DNA of 64,000 nt from Dehalococcoidia bacterium (GTDB lineage Bacteria; Chloroflexota; Dehalococcoidia; Dehalococcoidales; W498). Under the pieces are notes generated by a model. It had not been told where the DNA came from, made no database searches, and saw only the letters and a program-made list of their open reading frames with translations. The first letter of the stretch is position 1. Each line of letters begins with the position of its first letter. This document shows positions 26,431 through 34,999 of the stretch, piece after piece. The stretch covers positions 148,932 to 212,931 of the forward strand of contig DUEE01000016.1 in assembly GCA_011170285.1 (NCBI GenBank). Direction: 5' to 3'. A program made the position numbers and the translations under genes.

Positions 26431-26788
26431 TCGCCTCGTCTACTTTGACCTTGACCACGTGCTTGACCTTCATTCCCTTGGCGGAATACTCAGCCGAGAT
26501 AGTATCAAATAGGTTGCCATTATCCAGAATCTCCACCGCCTTACCCCAGACTCGGCAGCCCTTACGATTAGCTGCGTCAAAGACTATGGCTGATAGTTGT
26601 GGGTTCTCCCTTAGGTTAGCCGTAGTCCGTGGTGAAGCAATGTCAGCGAACAAGATATGCTCATCATCCAGAACCCTAAATGACCCTTTAAGCGATACAT
26701 TTGGCTTCCCATCCTTATTAGCAGTGGCTACCACGGACGGACTAAGCTCACCTATTGCCTTCTTTGCCTCCTCACTTAGCTTAGCCAT
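26420..26788 (-). CDS. Pyridoxamine 5'-phosphate oxidase-like flavin-binding protein
   Basis: The protein has 122 aa and the split-barrel PNPOx-like fold: V-V-A-T-A-N-K-D-G-K-P-N-V at about residues 19-31, the L-F-A-D strand, R-T-T-A-N-L-R-E-N-P FMN-phosphate-binding segment and the R-V-W-G-K-A strand. It probably binds FMN (or F420) and reduces a small molecule. The short single-domain form is common in anaerobes and not specific for vitamin B6. It is divergent from the Trm112-like gene. Shine-Dalgarno GAGGAGG precedes the ATG. Confidence 0.85.
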   Translation of the reverse strand: MAKLSEEAKKAIGELSPSVVATANKDGKPNVSLKGSFRVLDDEHILFADIASPRTTANLRENPQLSAIVFDAANRKGCRVWGKAVEILDNGNLFDTISAEYSAKGMKVKHVVKVKVDEAITF

Positions 26789-26866
26789 ATAATAACCTCC
26801 TCATTATTATTAAACTGGATTATAATAAAAGCCAATCAGAAAGACAAGAAAACTTCTAAGGCTTCG

Positions 26867-26875
26867 TGGTATAAT
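26867..26875 (+). promoter_or_regulatory. Extended -10 promoter giving an apparently leaderless transcript
   Basis: TGG followed by TATAAT (26870-26875) forms an extended -10 element. No -35 is seen. The expected transcription start falls on the ATG at 26882, and there is no Shine-Dalgarno, so the Trm112-like mRNA is probably leaderless. Confidence 0.5.
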
Positions 26876-26881
26876 GAAGCT

Positions 26882-27064
26882 ATGAAGCGAGACTTAATGG
26901 ATATTTTAGCCTGTCCGGTGTGTAAGGGGGGGCTGGAATTAAGTGTGGACGAGGAGAATGAGCAGGAGATAGTTACCGGCTCCCTATACTGTCCAAAGTG
27001 TGCTCAGCACTACCCTATTGTGGATAGAATTCCCAATCTGTTGCCGCCAGAGCAGCGTAATTAG
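26882..27064 (+). CDS. Trm112-like zinc-finger protein
   Basis: The protein has 60 aa with the YcaR/Trm112 layout: L-A-C-P-V-C-K-G at residues 9-16, a short beta hairpin, C-P-K-C, then Y-P-I-V-D-R-I-P-N-L-L-P. In eukaryotes and some bacteria Trm112 activates methyltransferases, and in many bacteria the role of this small protein is unknown. It overlaps the convergent queD gene by four bases. It lacks a ribosome-binding site and appears leaderless. Confidence 0.88.
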   Translation: MKRDLMDILACPVCKGGLELSVDEENEQEIVTGSLYCPKCAQHYPIVDRIPNLLPPEQRN

Positions 27065-27432
27065 TCAGGGGTATAGGCTACCCCACTCTGAGGGGACTCC
27101 CATACTTCCACGCAGGAGATTGAAACTGGAACTCCAGTCAGCTTGGGCTGGAGCTCTTTATAGATAATGGAGGCAATATTCTCCGAAGAGGGGTTTATTT
27201 TGTCAAATGGTGGCACATCATTGAGACAGGTATGGTCAAACCTTGCCAGAATATCGGCTAAGTGCTGCTTTAGCTCGGTAAAGTCATAGGCTATCCCTAT
27301 GTCATTAACCGCGGAAGATTTTACCTTGATTACTACCCGGAAACGATGCCCGTGTAATGCCTCGCACTTACCGTGATAGCCCCGCAGAAAGTGGGCAGCA
27401 TCAAAATCTTGCTCTACAGATATTAGATACAT
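27061..27432 (-). CDS. queD: 6-carboxy-5,6,7,8-tetrahydropterin synthase
   Basis: The protein has 123 aa. F-D-A-A-H-F, C-E-A-L-H-G-H and the later H-T-C-L-N-D / C-V-E-V-W-E-S elements give the zinc-binding histidines and the catalytic Cys, His and Glu of the PTPS/QueD family. It converts dihydroneopterin triphosphate to carboxytetrahydropterin for queuosine and other deazapurines. It follows folK by 8 bases, so two pterin enzymes share a unit. Confidence 0.92.
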   Translation of the reverse strand: MYLISVEQDFDAAHFLRGYHGKCEALHGHRFRVVIKVKSSAVNDIGIAYDFTELKQHLADILARFDHTCLNDVPPFDKINPSSENIASIIYKELQPKLTGVPVSISCVEVWESPQSGVAYTPD

Positions 27433-27440
27433 TTCTCTCC

Positions 27441-27938
27441 TTAACTATCTTTCAATTTAAGTACGCCCTGAACCTCGGTTACCTCTTTCAACAACTGTTC
27501 AATATTTTTACCGTTTACTGGATGAGCCAGGTCAGGGGAAATCTCAGCTAGAGGAACAAGCACAAAGGCTCTCTCCGTCACCCGGGGGTGAGGGATAATC
27601 AGCTCGGGGGTCTCAATAATCTGACTACCGTAAAAAAGAATGTCTATATCAATAGGGCGAGGGGCATTGGATTTGCCCAATGTCCTGCCCAACTTTAATT
27701 CAATACCCTTAGCCAGAGTAAGTAGCCCCGTTGGGGCGAGCGTTGTAGAAACCTGACACACCAAGTTGAGAAAGCGAGGCTGCTGAACATTACCTATTGG
27801 CTCAGTATCATATACCGATGAAACCTTCTCTACTCGCAACCTTTGTGACAGAATATCTAACGCCCTATCCAGATTGTCCTGGCGATTTCCCATATTTGAG
27901 CCAAGACCAAGATATACTGTTACTGGTTCGAAACTCAA
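27441..27938 (-). CDS. folK: 2-amino-4-hydroxy-6-hydroxymethyldihydropteridine diphosphokinase
   Basis: The protein has 165 aa. The HPPK features are Y-L-G-L-G-S-N-M-G-N-R at the N-terminus, S-S-V-Y-D-T-E-P-I-G, and R-P-I-D-I-D-I-L-F-Y for Mg-ATP and pterin binding, with H-P-R near residue 120. It catalyses the pyrophosphorylation step of folate synthesis. It is a single-domain form without FolB or FolP fusion. It is upstream of queD in the same transcription unit. Confidence 0.95.
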   Translation of the reverse strand: MSFEPVTVYLGLGSNMGNRQDNLDRALDILSQRLRVEKVSSVYDTEPIGNVQQPRFLNLVCQVSTTLAPTGLLTLAKGIELKLGRTLGKSNAPRPIDIDILFYGSQIIETPELIIPHPRVTERAFVLVPLAEISPDLAHPVNGKNIEQLLKEVTEVQGVLKLKDS

Positions 27939-28029
27939 CTGTCCTAAACCTCACCCTTATTATAAACACCCCTTGACCACTTATCAAATATCACCCAGTA
28001 TCACTCAGCGGATATGACATATTATTAGG

Positions 28030-28058
28030 TTGATAACAGACCTCCGTGTTATTAAGAT
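28030..28058 (+). promoter_or_regulatory. Possible promoter of the carboxyltransferase operon
   Basis: TTGATA (28030-28035) and TAAGAT (28053-28058) with 17-base spacing, about 70 bases before the ATG at 28133. Confidence 0.4.
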
Positions 28059-28132
28059 AGACTTGCTTGTATAGCAAGCAGTGTGATAACATTATTTACA
28101 TCCATATTCAAACTTCACCTGAGAGGTCTCAA

Positions 28133-29686
28133 ATGACAATAGAAGATAAGTTGGATAGGCTAACCAAACTAGAGAAAGAGGCGAGGGCCGGTGGCGGGGA
28201 AAAGCGTATTCAACAGCAACACGCAAAAGGTAAGCTAACCGCTCGTGAGAGAATTGACTTTCTTCTCGACCCAGGTAGCTTTGAAGAGCTAAACCTCTTC
28301 ATCACTCACCGAGCTGCTGACTTCGGTCTTGATGAGCAACAATACCTGGGTGACGCTGTAGTTACTGGCTCAGGCAGGATAGATGGCAGGCTTGTTTTTA
28401 TCTACTCTGAGGACTTTACTGTCCTTGGTGGCTCAATATCAGAAGTAAGCTCTCAGAAAATTTGTAAGGTTATGGAGCTAGCTCTTAAAAAGGGAGCGCC
28501 TGTAATTGGCTTAAATGACTCCGGTGGGGCACGCATTCAAGAGGGGGTTATGAGCCTCGGTGGTGTAGGTGATATGCTCCTGCGCAATACCCTGTGTTCA
28601 GGGGTTATCCCACAACTATCGATAATAGCTGGTCCATGCGCCGGCGGGGCAGTCTATTGCCCAGCCATAACCGATTTCGTCTTCATGGTGAAGGGTATAA
28701 GCCAGATGTATATTACCGGTCCCGATGTGGTTAGGGCAGTTACTGGTGAGCAGGTTAGCTATGAGGAGCTAGGTGGAGCTATGACTCATGCTCAAAAGAG
28801 TGGTGTTGCCCACTTTGTGGCTGAGGATGAGCCACAGTGTCTCCAGATGGTGCGTCGGCTGTTGAGCTTCCTCCCCCAGAATAATATGGAGGATCCACCC
28901 ACAGTAGAGCCTAATGACGACCCAGCCAGGACAGACGAAAGCTTACTTAATCTCATCCCCAACGACCCCAATGATGCTTATAATATGAAGGAACTTATCC
29001 TTAGCGTGGTAGACAATGGCGACTTCATGGAGGTGCACCAGCATTTTGCCCCTAACCTTATTGTCGGTTTTGCTCGATTGAGTGGCAAGCCAGTGGGGAT
29101 TGTGGCTCAACAGCCAGCTTACTTAGCTGGGGTTATTGATATTGACGCTGCAATTAAAGGGGCTAGATTCATCCGCTTCTGTGATGCTTTTAATATTCCC
29201 TTGGTCAGCTTGGTTGATGTCCCTGGATTTATGCCCGGCATCCATCAGGAGCACAGCGGCATCATCAGAAACGGTGCCAAGTTCATCTATGCCTATGCCG
29301 AAGCCACTGTGCCTAAGGTTACTGTTATCACCCGCAAGGCTTATGGGGGAGCCTACATTGTGATGAGCTCAAAGCACCTCCGCGGGGATATTAATTACGC
29401 CTGGCCCACCGGAGAGATTGCTGTCATGGGACCAGAAGGAGCGGTGAATATTATATTCAGAAAAAATATAGCCGAATCAGCTAACCCTGATGAGACACGG
29501 GGGGAACTAGTGAGTGAGTATAGAGAAAAATTCGCTGACCCTTATACCGCTGCTTCCCGGGGTTATATTGATGATGTTATCGACCCTAGGGTAACGCGTC
29601 CCAAGCTGATTAGGGCGCTGGAGATACTTGAGAACCCCACTGATAGCTCTCCCCCGCGTAAAAAGCACGGGAATATTCCGTTATAA
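28133..29686 (+). CDS. Acyl-CoA (propionyl/methylmalonyl-CoA) carboxyltransferase subunit
   Basis: The protein has 517 aa, the length of PccB / MmdA / transcarboxylase 12S subunits, with two crotonase-like halves. Motifs include K-L-T-A-R-E-R-I-D, G-L-N-D-S-G-G-A-R-I-Q-E-G in the first half, and G-F-M-P-G with the R-K-A-Y-G-G-A-Y acyl-CoA oxyanion segment in the second. It transfers CO2 between an acyl-CoA and biotin. I chose the ATG at 28133 (GAGAGG upstream), not the longer in-frame start. The next genes encode a small partner and a biotinylated OadA-type subunit, and no biotin carboxylase is present. That favours a transcarboxylase or decarboxylase complex over an ATP-dependent carboxylase, although AccC may be elsewhere. 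Confidence 0.9.
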   Translation: MTIEDKLDRLTKLEKEARAGGGEKRIQQQHAKGKLTARERIDFLLDPGSFEELNLFITHRAADFGLDEQQYLGDAVVTGSGRIDGRLVFIYSEDFTVLGGSISEVSSQKICKVMELALKKGAPVIGLNDSGGARIQEGVMSLGGVGDMLLRNTLCSGVIPQLSIIAGPCAGGAVYCPAITDFVFMVKGISQMYITGPDVVRAVTGEQVSYEELGGAMTHAQKSGVAHFVAEDEPQCLQMVRRLLSFLPQNNMEDPPTVEPNDDPARTDESLLNLIPNDPNDAYNMKELILSVVDNGDFMEVHQHFAPNLIVGFARLSGKPVGIVAQQPAYLAGVIDIDAAIKGARFIRFCDAFNIPLVSLVDVPGFMPGIHQEHSGIIRNGAKFIYAYAEATVPKVTVITRKAYGGAYIVMSSKHLRGDINYAWPTGEIAVMGPEGAVNIIFRKNIAESANPDETRGELVSEYREKFADPYTAASRGYIDDVIDPRVTRPKLIRALEILENPTDSSPPRKKHGNIPL

Positions 29687-29704
29687 GGCGGTAAGGGGGA
29701 GAAT

Positions 29705-29851
29705 ATGGAGGATAAAAGGAAGTTAATAGCCGCCATTATGGGTGCTGTGAACTCTTATATCCAGATGGAACAGCAACCCCCTTCAAAAGCTCCTCAGGTT
29801 AAGCCTCAGCCGAAAGTTAGGCGGTGGAATATTTTCAGACGAAGGGGCTAA
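29705..29851 (+). CDS. 48-aa putative accessory subunit of the carboxyltransferase complex
   Basis: A short frame with GGGGAG before its ATG, 18 bases after the carboxyltransferase stop. The N-terminal helix (K-L-I-A-A-I-M-G-A-V-N-S-Y-I) resembles the A-A-I-x-A-A-I-x-A-Y pattern of small subunits found with biotin-dependent decarboxylases and acyl-CoA carboxylases. A Pro/Lys-rich linker and an R-R-W-N-I-F-R-R-R-G tail follow. It likely tethers or stabilises the complex. The similarity is a pattern resemblance only. Its position between the two catalytic subunits is the best support. Confidence 0.65.
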   Translation: MEDKRKLIAAIMGAVNSYIQMEQQPPSKAPQVKPQPKVRRWNIFRRRG

Positions 29852-29916
29852 ATGAAAACATGAAAGACTTAAATATTAATTCAACTACAAATGGCGACCT
29901 TAAAGGAACAGGCTAA

Positions 29917-31818
29917 ATGGATATGGCGAAGAACCCCGTAAAAATCACAGATGTTACCTTCCGTGACGGACATCAATCGTCGCTGGCTACACGAATGCGA
30001 ACCGAGGATATGGAAGGCATTGCCGAGGAAATGAATAAAGCTCGGTTTTACTCTATGGAGGTCTGGGGTGGGGCTACCTTTGATGTTCCGACTAGATTCT
30101 TGAATGAGGACCCCTGGGAAAGACCACGCATCCTGAAGAAGCTGATGCCTGATACCCCTCTTCAGATGCTGCTCAGAGGGCAAAACCTGGTAGGTTATCG
30201 TAACTATGCTGATGATGTGGTTACCGCTTTTGTGCATCACGCTGCTGAAGTGGGTATTGATATCTTCAGGGTATTTGATGCTGTCAACGATGAGCGTAAT
30301 TTTGAGACCTGCCTCAAGGCAATTAAGGAATGTGGTAAGCATGCCCAGCTTACACTATGCTACTCTCTCACCGAGCCAAAGCTGGGGGGTCCTGTATATA
30401 ACATTGATTATTATGTTAGTAAGGCGATTATCCTTCAAGATATGGGAGCCGATAGCCTGTGCATAAAGGACATGGCTGGTCTCATGGCTCCAGATGATGC
30501 CTATGAGCTGATTAAGGCACTCAAGCAGGTATTAAAGATACCGGTAGATCTGCACACCCACTACACTAGCGGTATGGCATCTATGAGTTGCCTTAAGGCT
30601 ATTGAGGCTGGAGTAGACATTATAGATACCGCTTTGGCTCCCTTTGCCCTGCGCTCATCGCACCCTGCCATTGAGCCTATTGTAGTTGCTCTTCAGGGAA
30701 CTCCCAGAGATACCGGGCTTGATTTGGCTCACCTGTTCAAGCTAGGTCAGTATATTGAATCTATAACCCCTAAGTATCGGGAATTTCTGGATACTACTAG
30801 AATGGCAGTTATTGATACTGGGGTGCTGATGCACCAAGTTCCTGGTGGCATGACTACTAACCTGGTAATGCAGCTACGAGAGGCTGATGCCCTGGATAGG
30901 ATTGATGAGGTATATGAGGAATTGCCACGAGTTCGAAAAGAGCTGGGCTACCCACCATTGGTTACCCCCACCAGTCAGATTGTGGGCATTCAAGCTGTCC
31001 AGAATGTCCTCTTTGGTAGATATAAAATGATATCGGGTCAGGTAAAAGATTATGTTTACGGACTGTATGGTAAACCCCCAGCCCCCGTTGACCCACAGGT
31101 TCAGAAAATAGTACTTAACGGCTATGAACGAGGAGAGACACCTATTACCTGTCGAGCCGCTGATATACTTGAGCCAGAGCTAGACAAAGCTTATGAAGAT
31201 ACCCGGGGTATTGCTCAGGATATTGGTGATGTGCTCACCTACGCCCTCTATCCCACCACAGGAATGCGATTCCTAAGGTGGAAGTATGGTTTGGAAACCC
31301 CACCCCCCGAAGTAAAGCCAAAGACCATGGAGGATGTAAAGCGTGAAGAGGAACTCATCGCCAAGGCAAAGGCTGGCAAGCTAGTAGAGATACCCCCCAA
31401 GGGGGCTAATGTCAGAACATTTAATGTCTATGTTGGCGATGAGGTTTATAGTGTTGGTGTGGAAGCGGTCGGTGCTCCCCCGCTGTCGGCTTTAGCCGAT
31501 ACTCCCGCTGTGGCTACGCCAGTTGAACCAGTGACTGCTCCCCCTGTGGCTCCGCCGGTTGAGCCAGTAGATGAAAGAGCACCACCAGAGGTGGTTGAGG
31601 TTGAAGAGACGACAATTGTTGCCCCCATGCCGGGTATAATAATACGCTATGAGGTGAAGGTAGGCGACGAGGTCAAAGATGGTGATGCTGTGGTTATTCT
31701 GGAAGCAATGAAAATGGCTAATGCACTGACTAGCCCAGTTAGCGGGAAGGTTAACGCGATAAATTTTAAGAGTGGCGACCGTGTAGCTAGAAATGATGTC
31801 CTGGCTGTAATCGGTTAG
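29917..31818 (+). CDS. Pyruvate/oxaloacetate carboxyltransferase with biotin-carrier domain (OadA / transcarboxylase 5S type)
   Basis: The protein has 633 aa. Residues about 1-280 form the pyruvate-carboxyltransferase TIM barrel, with D-V-T-F-R-D-G-H-Q-S, the metal-binding H-T-H-Y motif, and I-K-D-M-A-G with the carbamylated Lys. A conserved carboxylase domain follows to about 470, then a Pro/Val-rich hinge, and a C-terminal biotinyl domain with E-A-M-K599-M. It exchanges a carboxyl group between oxaloacetate/pyruvate and biotin. With the upstream acyl-CoA subunit this could be a methylmalonyl-CoA:pyruvate transcarboxylase. No membrane OadB-type subunit is present, so a sodium pump is not supported here. 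Confidence 0.92.
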   Translation: MDMAKNPVKITDVTFRDGHQSSLATRMRTEDMEGIAEEMNKARFYSMEVWGGATFDVPTRFLNEDPWERPRILKKLMPDTPLQMLLRGQNLVGYRNYADDVVTAFVHHAAEVGIDIFRVFDAVNDERNFETCLKAIKECGKHAQLTLCYSLTEPKLGGPVYNIDYYVSKAIILQDMGADSLCIKDMAGLMAPDDAYELIKALKQVLKIPVDLHTHYTSGMASMSCLKAIEAGVDIIDTALAPFALRSSHPAIEPIVVALQGTPRDTGLDLAHLFKLGQYIESITPKYREFLDTTRMAVIDTGVLMHQVPGGMTTNLVMQLREADALDRIDEVYEELPRVRKELGYPPLVTPTSQIVGIQAVQNVLFGRYKMISGQVKDYVYGLYGKPPAPVDPQVQKIVLNGYERGETPITCRAADILEPELDKAYEDTRGIAQDIGDVLTYALYPTTGMRFLRWKYGLETPPPEVKPKTMEDVKREEELIAKAKAGKLVEIPPKGANVRTFNVYVGDEVYSVGVEAVGAPPLSALADTPAVATPVEPVTAPPVAPPVEPVDERAPPEVVEVEETTIVAPMPGIIIRYEVKVGDEVKDGDAVVILEAMKMANALTSPVSGKVNAINFKSGDRVARNDVLAVIG

Positions 31819-31851
31819 CTATTAATTAAGCAGAGTGAGCGCCAGGCTACC

Positions 31852-33105
31852 GTGGGAAAAACATTAGCTGAGAAGATACTGAGCCAGAAGTCAGGAAGTG
31901 ATGCCCTGGCAGAAAGTATTGTGGTGGCTGAGGTAGACCTGGTTTTCGCCCAGGATACTACCGGACCACTGACAATAAGGCAATTTCAGACGAGTGGGTT
32001 TGAGCATCTAGCTAACCCAAACAAAACTGCCTTATTCCTTGACCACGCTGCTCCCAGTCCTAATTATGGATTGTCTTCTGATCATATACTCCTACGCCGC
32101 TTTGCTCAACAAACTAGCTGTCTTATCTTTGATGTTGGCGATGGCATTTGCCACCAGTTGGTAGCTGAATCTCTAGCTAAGCCAGGTGATATAATTATTG
32201 GCGCCGATTCTCATACGGTAACTGCTGGTGGTCTTGGTGCTTTTGCCACCGGGATGGGCTCTTCTGATATAGCTATTGCCTTCGGTCTGGGTAAGACTTG
32301 GTTCCGAGTCCCGGAAAGTATAAAGGTAGTAGTTACAGGTAATTTCCCTGGAGGTGTCTATGCTAAAGACCTTATTCTTCACCTTATCGGAAACATTGGA
32401 GCCAATGGAGCTACCTATAAAGCACTAGAATTTAGCGGTGATACCGTGGACAGTATGGCTATGTCGCAGCGTTTTACCATAGCTAACATGGCAGTGGAGG
32501 CTGGGGCTAAGGCAGGGCTTTTCGCCGCCGATAACATAACCAAAGACTATCTAATCTCACAAGGGCGTGGTAACCACTACCAATCAGTCTTCCCTGATGC
32601 CGATGCTACCTATGAACAAACCATCAATATTGATGTGGCTGAGCTTGAGCCCACGATATCTAAACCCCACACCGTAGATAATATTGTCCTGGCAAGAGAG
32701 CTTAAGGGGACCGAAATCCAACAGGTATTTCTTGGCACCTGCACTAATGGACGTCTGGAAGACCTGGCTATAGCAGCTAATATTTTGAAAGGAAAGAAAT
32801 GCCACCCTGAAACCAGACTTATAGTTGCCCCGGCTTCACGGCAGGTTCTACTAGCTGCTATTAAGGCAGGCTATATCCAAAAACTAATTAAGGCTGGAGC
32901 TGTTATCTTACCACCTGGCTGTGGGGCTTGCCTTGGTCTTCATCAGGGAGTGCTGGGGGATGGGGAATCCTGCCTATCCACAGCTAACCGAAATTTTAGG
33001 GGACGGATGGGTAATCCACGAGCCTTCATCTATCTGGGCAGCCCGGCTACGGCGGCCGCTACCGCTATCACCGGTAAAATCACTGACCCCAGAGAGGTAG
33101 TTTAG
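31852..33105 (+). CDS. Aconitase / 3-isopropylmalate dehydratase family, large subunit
   Basis: The protein has 417 aa, starting at GTG. The 4Fe-4S ligands are C297 (G-T-C-T-N-G), C357 and C360 (P-G-C-G-A-C-L-G). The active-site D-H (F-L-D-H-A-A-P) and G-A-D-S-H-T motifs are present. The short LeuC/homoaconitase form works with a separate swivelling small subunit, encoded at 33184. The neighbouring isocitrate dehydrogenase, malate dehydrogenase and fumarase argue that it acts as the TCA-cycle aconitase, though isopropylmalate or homocitrate activity cannot be excluded by sequence. Confidence 0.9.
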   Translation: MGKTLAEKILSQKSGSDALAESIVVAEVDLVFAQDTTGPLTIRQFQTSGFEHLANPNKTALFLDHAAPSPNYGLSSDHILLRRFAQQTSCLIFDVGDGICHQLVAESLAKPGDIIIGADSHTVTAGGLGAFATGMGSSDIAIAFGLGKTWFRVPESIKVVVTGNFPGGVYAKDLILHLIGNIGANGATYKALEFSGDTVDSMAMSQRFTIANMAVEAGAKAGLFAADNITKDYLISQGRGNHYQSVFPDADATYEQTINIDVAELEPTISKPHTVDNIVLARELKGTEIQQVFLGTCTNGRLEDLAIAANILKGKKCHPETRLIVAPASRQVLLAAIKAGYIQKLIKAGAVILPPGCGACLGLHQGVLGDGESCLSTANRNFRGRMGNPRAFIYLGSPATAAATAITGKITDPREVV

Positions 33106-33183
33106 ACTTTAAAAAGAAGAATACAATCCATGAATAATTTAGATGCCAATATGAAAGATGTTTCCCTAAGAGGGGTAATATAG

Positions 33184-33678
33184 ATGCTTACTGGAAGAGC
33201 CTTCAAATTCGGCGACAATATCTCAACCGACCATATTACACCGGGGCGCCTGGCTCATTTAAGAAGTAACCTCCCTGAGCTGGCAAAGCATGTTATGGAA
33301 GATGCTGACCCTACCTTTGCCTCCAGGGTAACCCTAGGGGATTTCATTGTGGCCGGTGCTAACTTTGGGCTCGGCTCTAGTCGAGAGCATGCCCCGCTGG
33401 TTATCAATATGGTTGGGGTAAGTGCTATATTGGCTAAATCAGTAGCCCGGATCTTCTTTAGAAACGCTATCAATCTAGGGCTACCGGTATTGATATGCGA
33501 TACTGATAAGATTAACGATGGAGATAAGCTAGAGGTAGACCTGATAGCAGGCACAGTTAACGACATAACCAATGGCAACCGACTAACTTTTAGTCAAATC
33601 CCTGAGGTAATGCTCTGTATTCTTGGCGAAGGTGGGCTTATCCCCTATATTAAGAAATATGGCGATTTTAGACTATAA
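33184..33678 (+). CDS. Aconitase / 3-isopropylmalate dehydratase family, small subunit
   Basis: The protein has 164 aa, the swivel domain. It contains F-G-D-N-I-S-T-D-H-I at the start, the substrate-specificity loop G-A-N-F-G-L-G-S-S-R-E-H-A, and A-R-I-F-F-R-N-A-I-N-L-G-L-P. In LeuD proteins this layout is shared, so specificity must come from context, which points to aconitase. It follows the large subunit by 78 bases and precedes isocitrate dehydrogenase by 27. AAGAGGGG precedes the ATG. Confidence 0.92.
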   Translation: MLTGRAFKFGDNISTDHITPGRLAHLRSNLPELAKHVMEDADPTFASRVTLGDFIVAGANFGLGSSREHAPLVINMVGVSAILAKSVARIFFRNAINLGLPVLICDTDKINDGDKLEVDLIAGTVNDITNGNRLTFSQIPEVMLCILGEGGLIPYIKKYGDFRL

Positions 33679-33705
33679 CTTGTAAACTGTTGAAGGAGGC
33701 ATCTA

Positions 33706-34800
33706 GTGACTCATAAAGTCACACTCATCCCCGGTGATGGGATAGGGCCTGAGGTTACCGAAGCTACTAAAAGGGTTTTGGAAGCGACCGGAATCGCCTT
33801 TCGCTGGGATTTGGCTTATGCTGGCGCTGATGTCCAGGATGAGTTTGGCACACCTCTCCCTGCCTACGTATTTGAGTCCATTAGAAAGAACAAGGTTGCC
33901 CTTAAGGGACCAGTTACTACACCTGTAGGCTCAGGCTTTAGAAGTGTAAATGTAGCTCTGCGTAAGGGGCTAGACCTTTATGCTTGTCTCCGTCCCTGCA
34001 AAACCTACCCTGGGGCTCCCACTCTATACAAAGATGTGGATATTGTAGTGGTGAGAGAAAATACTGAAGACCTTTACAGTGGTATTGAGTTTGAGGAGGG
34101 AACTCCTGAAGCAGCAAGGCTCATAGAGTTACTTCTAGAGACGAAGGGAGAGGTAGTCAGGAAGGACTCGGGTTTTAGTATAAAATCAATCTCGGATTCA
34201 TGCAGCCGAAGGATTGTCAGGTTCGCCTTTGATTACGCCCGAGCTCATCAAAGGAAAAAAGTAACCGCAGTGCACAAAGCCAATATTATGAAATTCTCAG
34301 ATGGATTGTTCCTGGCTGTTGCCAGAGAAGTTGCTAAAGAATATCCTGACATTGAATTTGAGGATAGACTTGTAGATAACATGACCATGCAACTGGTGAA
34401 AAGAGCGCAACAGTTTGATGTGATAGTGGCTCCTAATCTTTACGGCGACATAATCTCTGACTTGTGTGCCGGACTGGTGGGTGGACTGGGGTTAGCCCCC
34501 GGAGCTAATTTGGGCGATGACATGGCTGTCTTCGAACCAACCCACGGTAGTGCTCCTAAGTATGCTGGCAAAAATAAGGTCAATCCTATGGCAATGATGC
34601 TCTCTGGAGTAATGGTGCTCAACCACCTGGGTGAGACAGAAGCGGCTGATAGGCTGGAAAAAGCCATAGCTGAGGTTATCGCCGAGGGGAAGAATGTTAC
34701 CTATGATATGAAGACTAATATACCCAATGCCCAATTAGTAGGCACTTCACAGGTAGCCGATGCCGTGATTGAGAAACTAGAAAAGTCAAGCAATACCTAA
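33706..34800 (+). CDS. icd: Isocitrate dehydrogenase (short NAD-type, IDH/IMDH family)
   Basis: The protein has 364 aa, starting at GTG with GAAGGAGG upstream. The family core is clear: [10 protein letters not shown], the substrate arginines in [24 protein letters not shown], and the metal-binding N-L-Y-G-D-I-I-S-D. The E-N-T-E-D form and adjacent serine of the S-V-N motif fit isocitrate over isopropylmalate. It oxidatively decarboxylates isocitrate to 2-oxoglutarate. Coenzyme choice (NAD likely) is inferred from the short type. It lies directly downstream of the split aconitase. Confidence 0.88.
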   Translation: MTHKVTLIPGDGIGPEVTEATKRVLEATGIAFRWDLAYAGADVQDEFGTPLPAYVFESIRKNKVALKGPVTTPVGSGFRSVNVALRKGLDLYACLRPCKTYPGAPTLYKDVDIVVVRENTEDLYSGIEFEEGTPEAARLIELLLETKGEVVRKDSGFSIKSISDSCSRRIVRFAFDYARAHQRKKVTAVHKANIMKFSDGLFLAVAREVAKEYPDIEFEDRLVDNMTMQLVKRAQQFDVIVAPNLYGDIISDLCAGLVGGLGLAPGANLGDDMAVFEPTHGSAPKYAGKNKVNPMAMMLSGVMVLNHLGETEAADRLEKAIAEVIAEGKNVTYDMKTNIPNAQLVGTSQVADAVIEKLEKSSNT

Positions 34801-34985
34801 GGAGAGTTGAAGAGAGGCGAATACGGGGTAAAATCTTCTCTTACATAACTAATTTCCCTTATAAGGGGTAGATTGAAGGGGCGTTAGCCCCTTCGGTAAC
34901 CATAACTCCCTCTCCTCTTGATAAGGGGAAGTCGCAGACTCGACTCGGAGAGGGGATACAGGGGATAGGGTTACCTGATAAAAAC
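34801..34985 (+). repeat. Structured intergenic repeat, copy 2
   Basis: Between icd and mdh. It contains GGAGAGTTGAAGAGAGGC, a perfect hairpin GAAGGGGC/GCCCCTTC near 34876-34895, a CTCTCCT...AGGAG-like stem around AAGGGGAAGTCGCAGACTCGACT, and the tail GAGGGGATACAGGGGATAGGGTTAC. Its end abuts the mdh ribosome-binding site. Confidence 0.75.
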
Positions 34986-34999
34986 TTAAAGGAGGTAGG

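Noticed and set aside
31446..31628. Ser/Thr/Gly-rich minus-strand frame opposite the OadA hinge
   Set aside because: It is the mirror of the Pro/Val/Ala-rich linker codons of the plus-strand gene and has no independent signals.
28133..31818. Sodium-pumping oxaloacetate or methylmalonyl-CoA decarboxylase
   Set aside because: No membrane beta subunit (OadB/MmdB) and no gamma subunit with a membrane helix in the operon.
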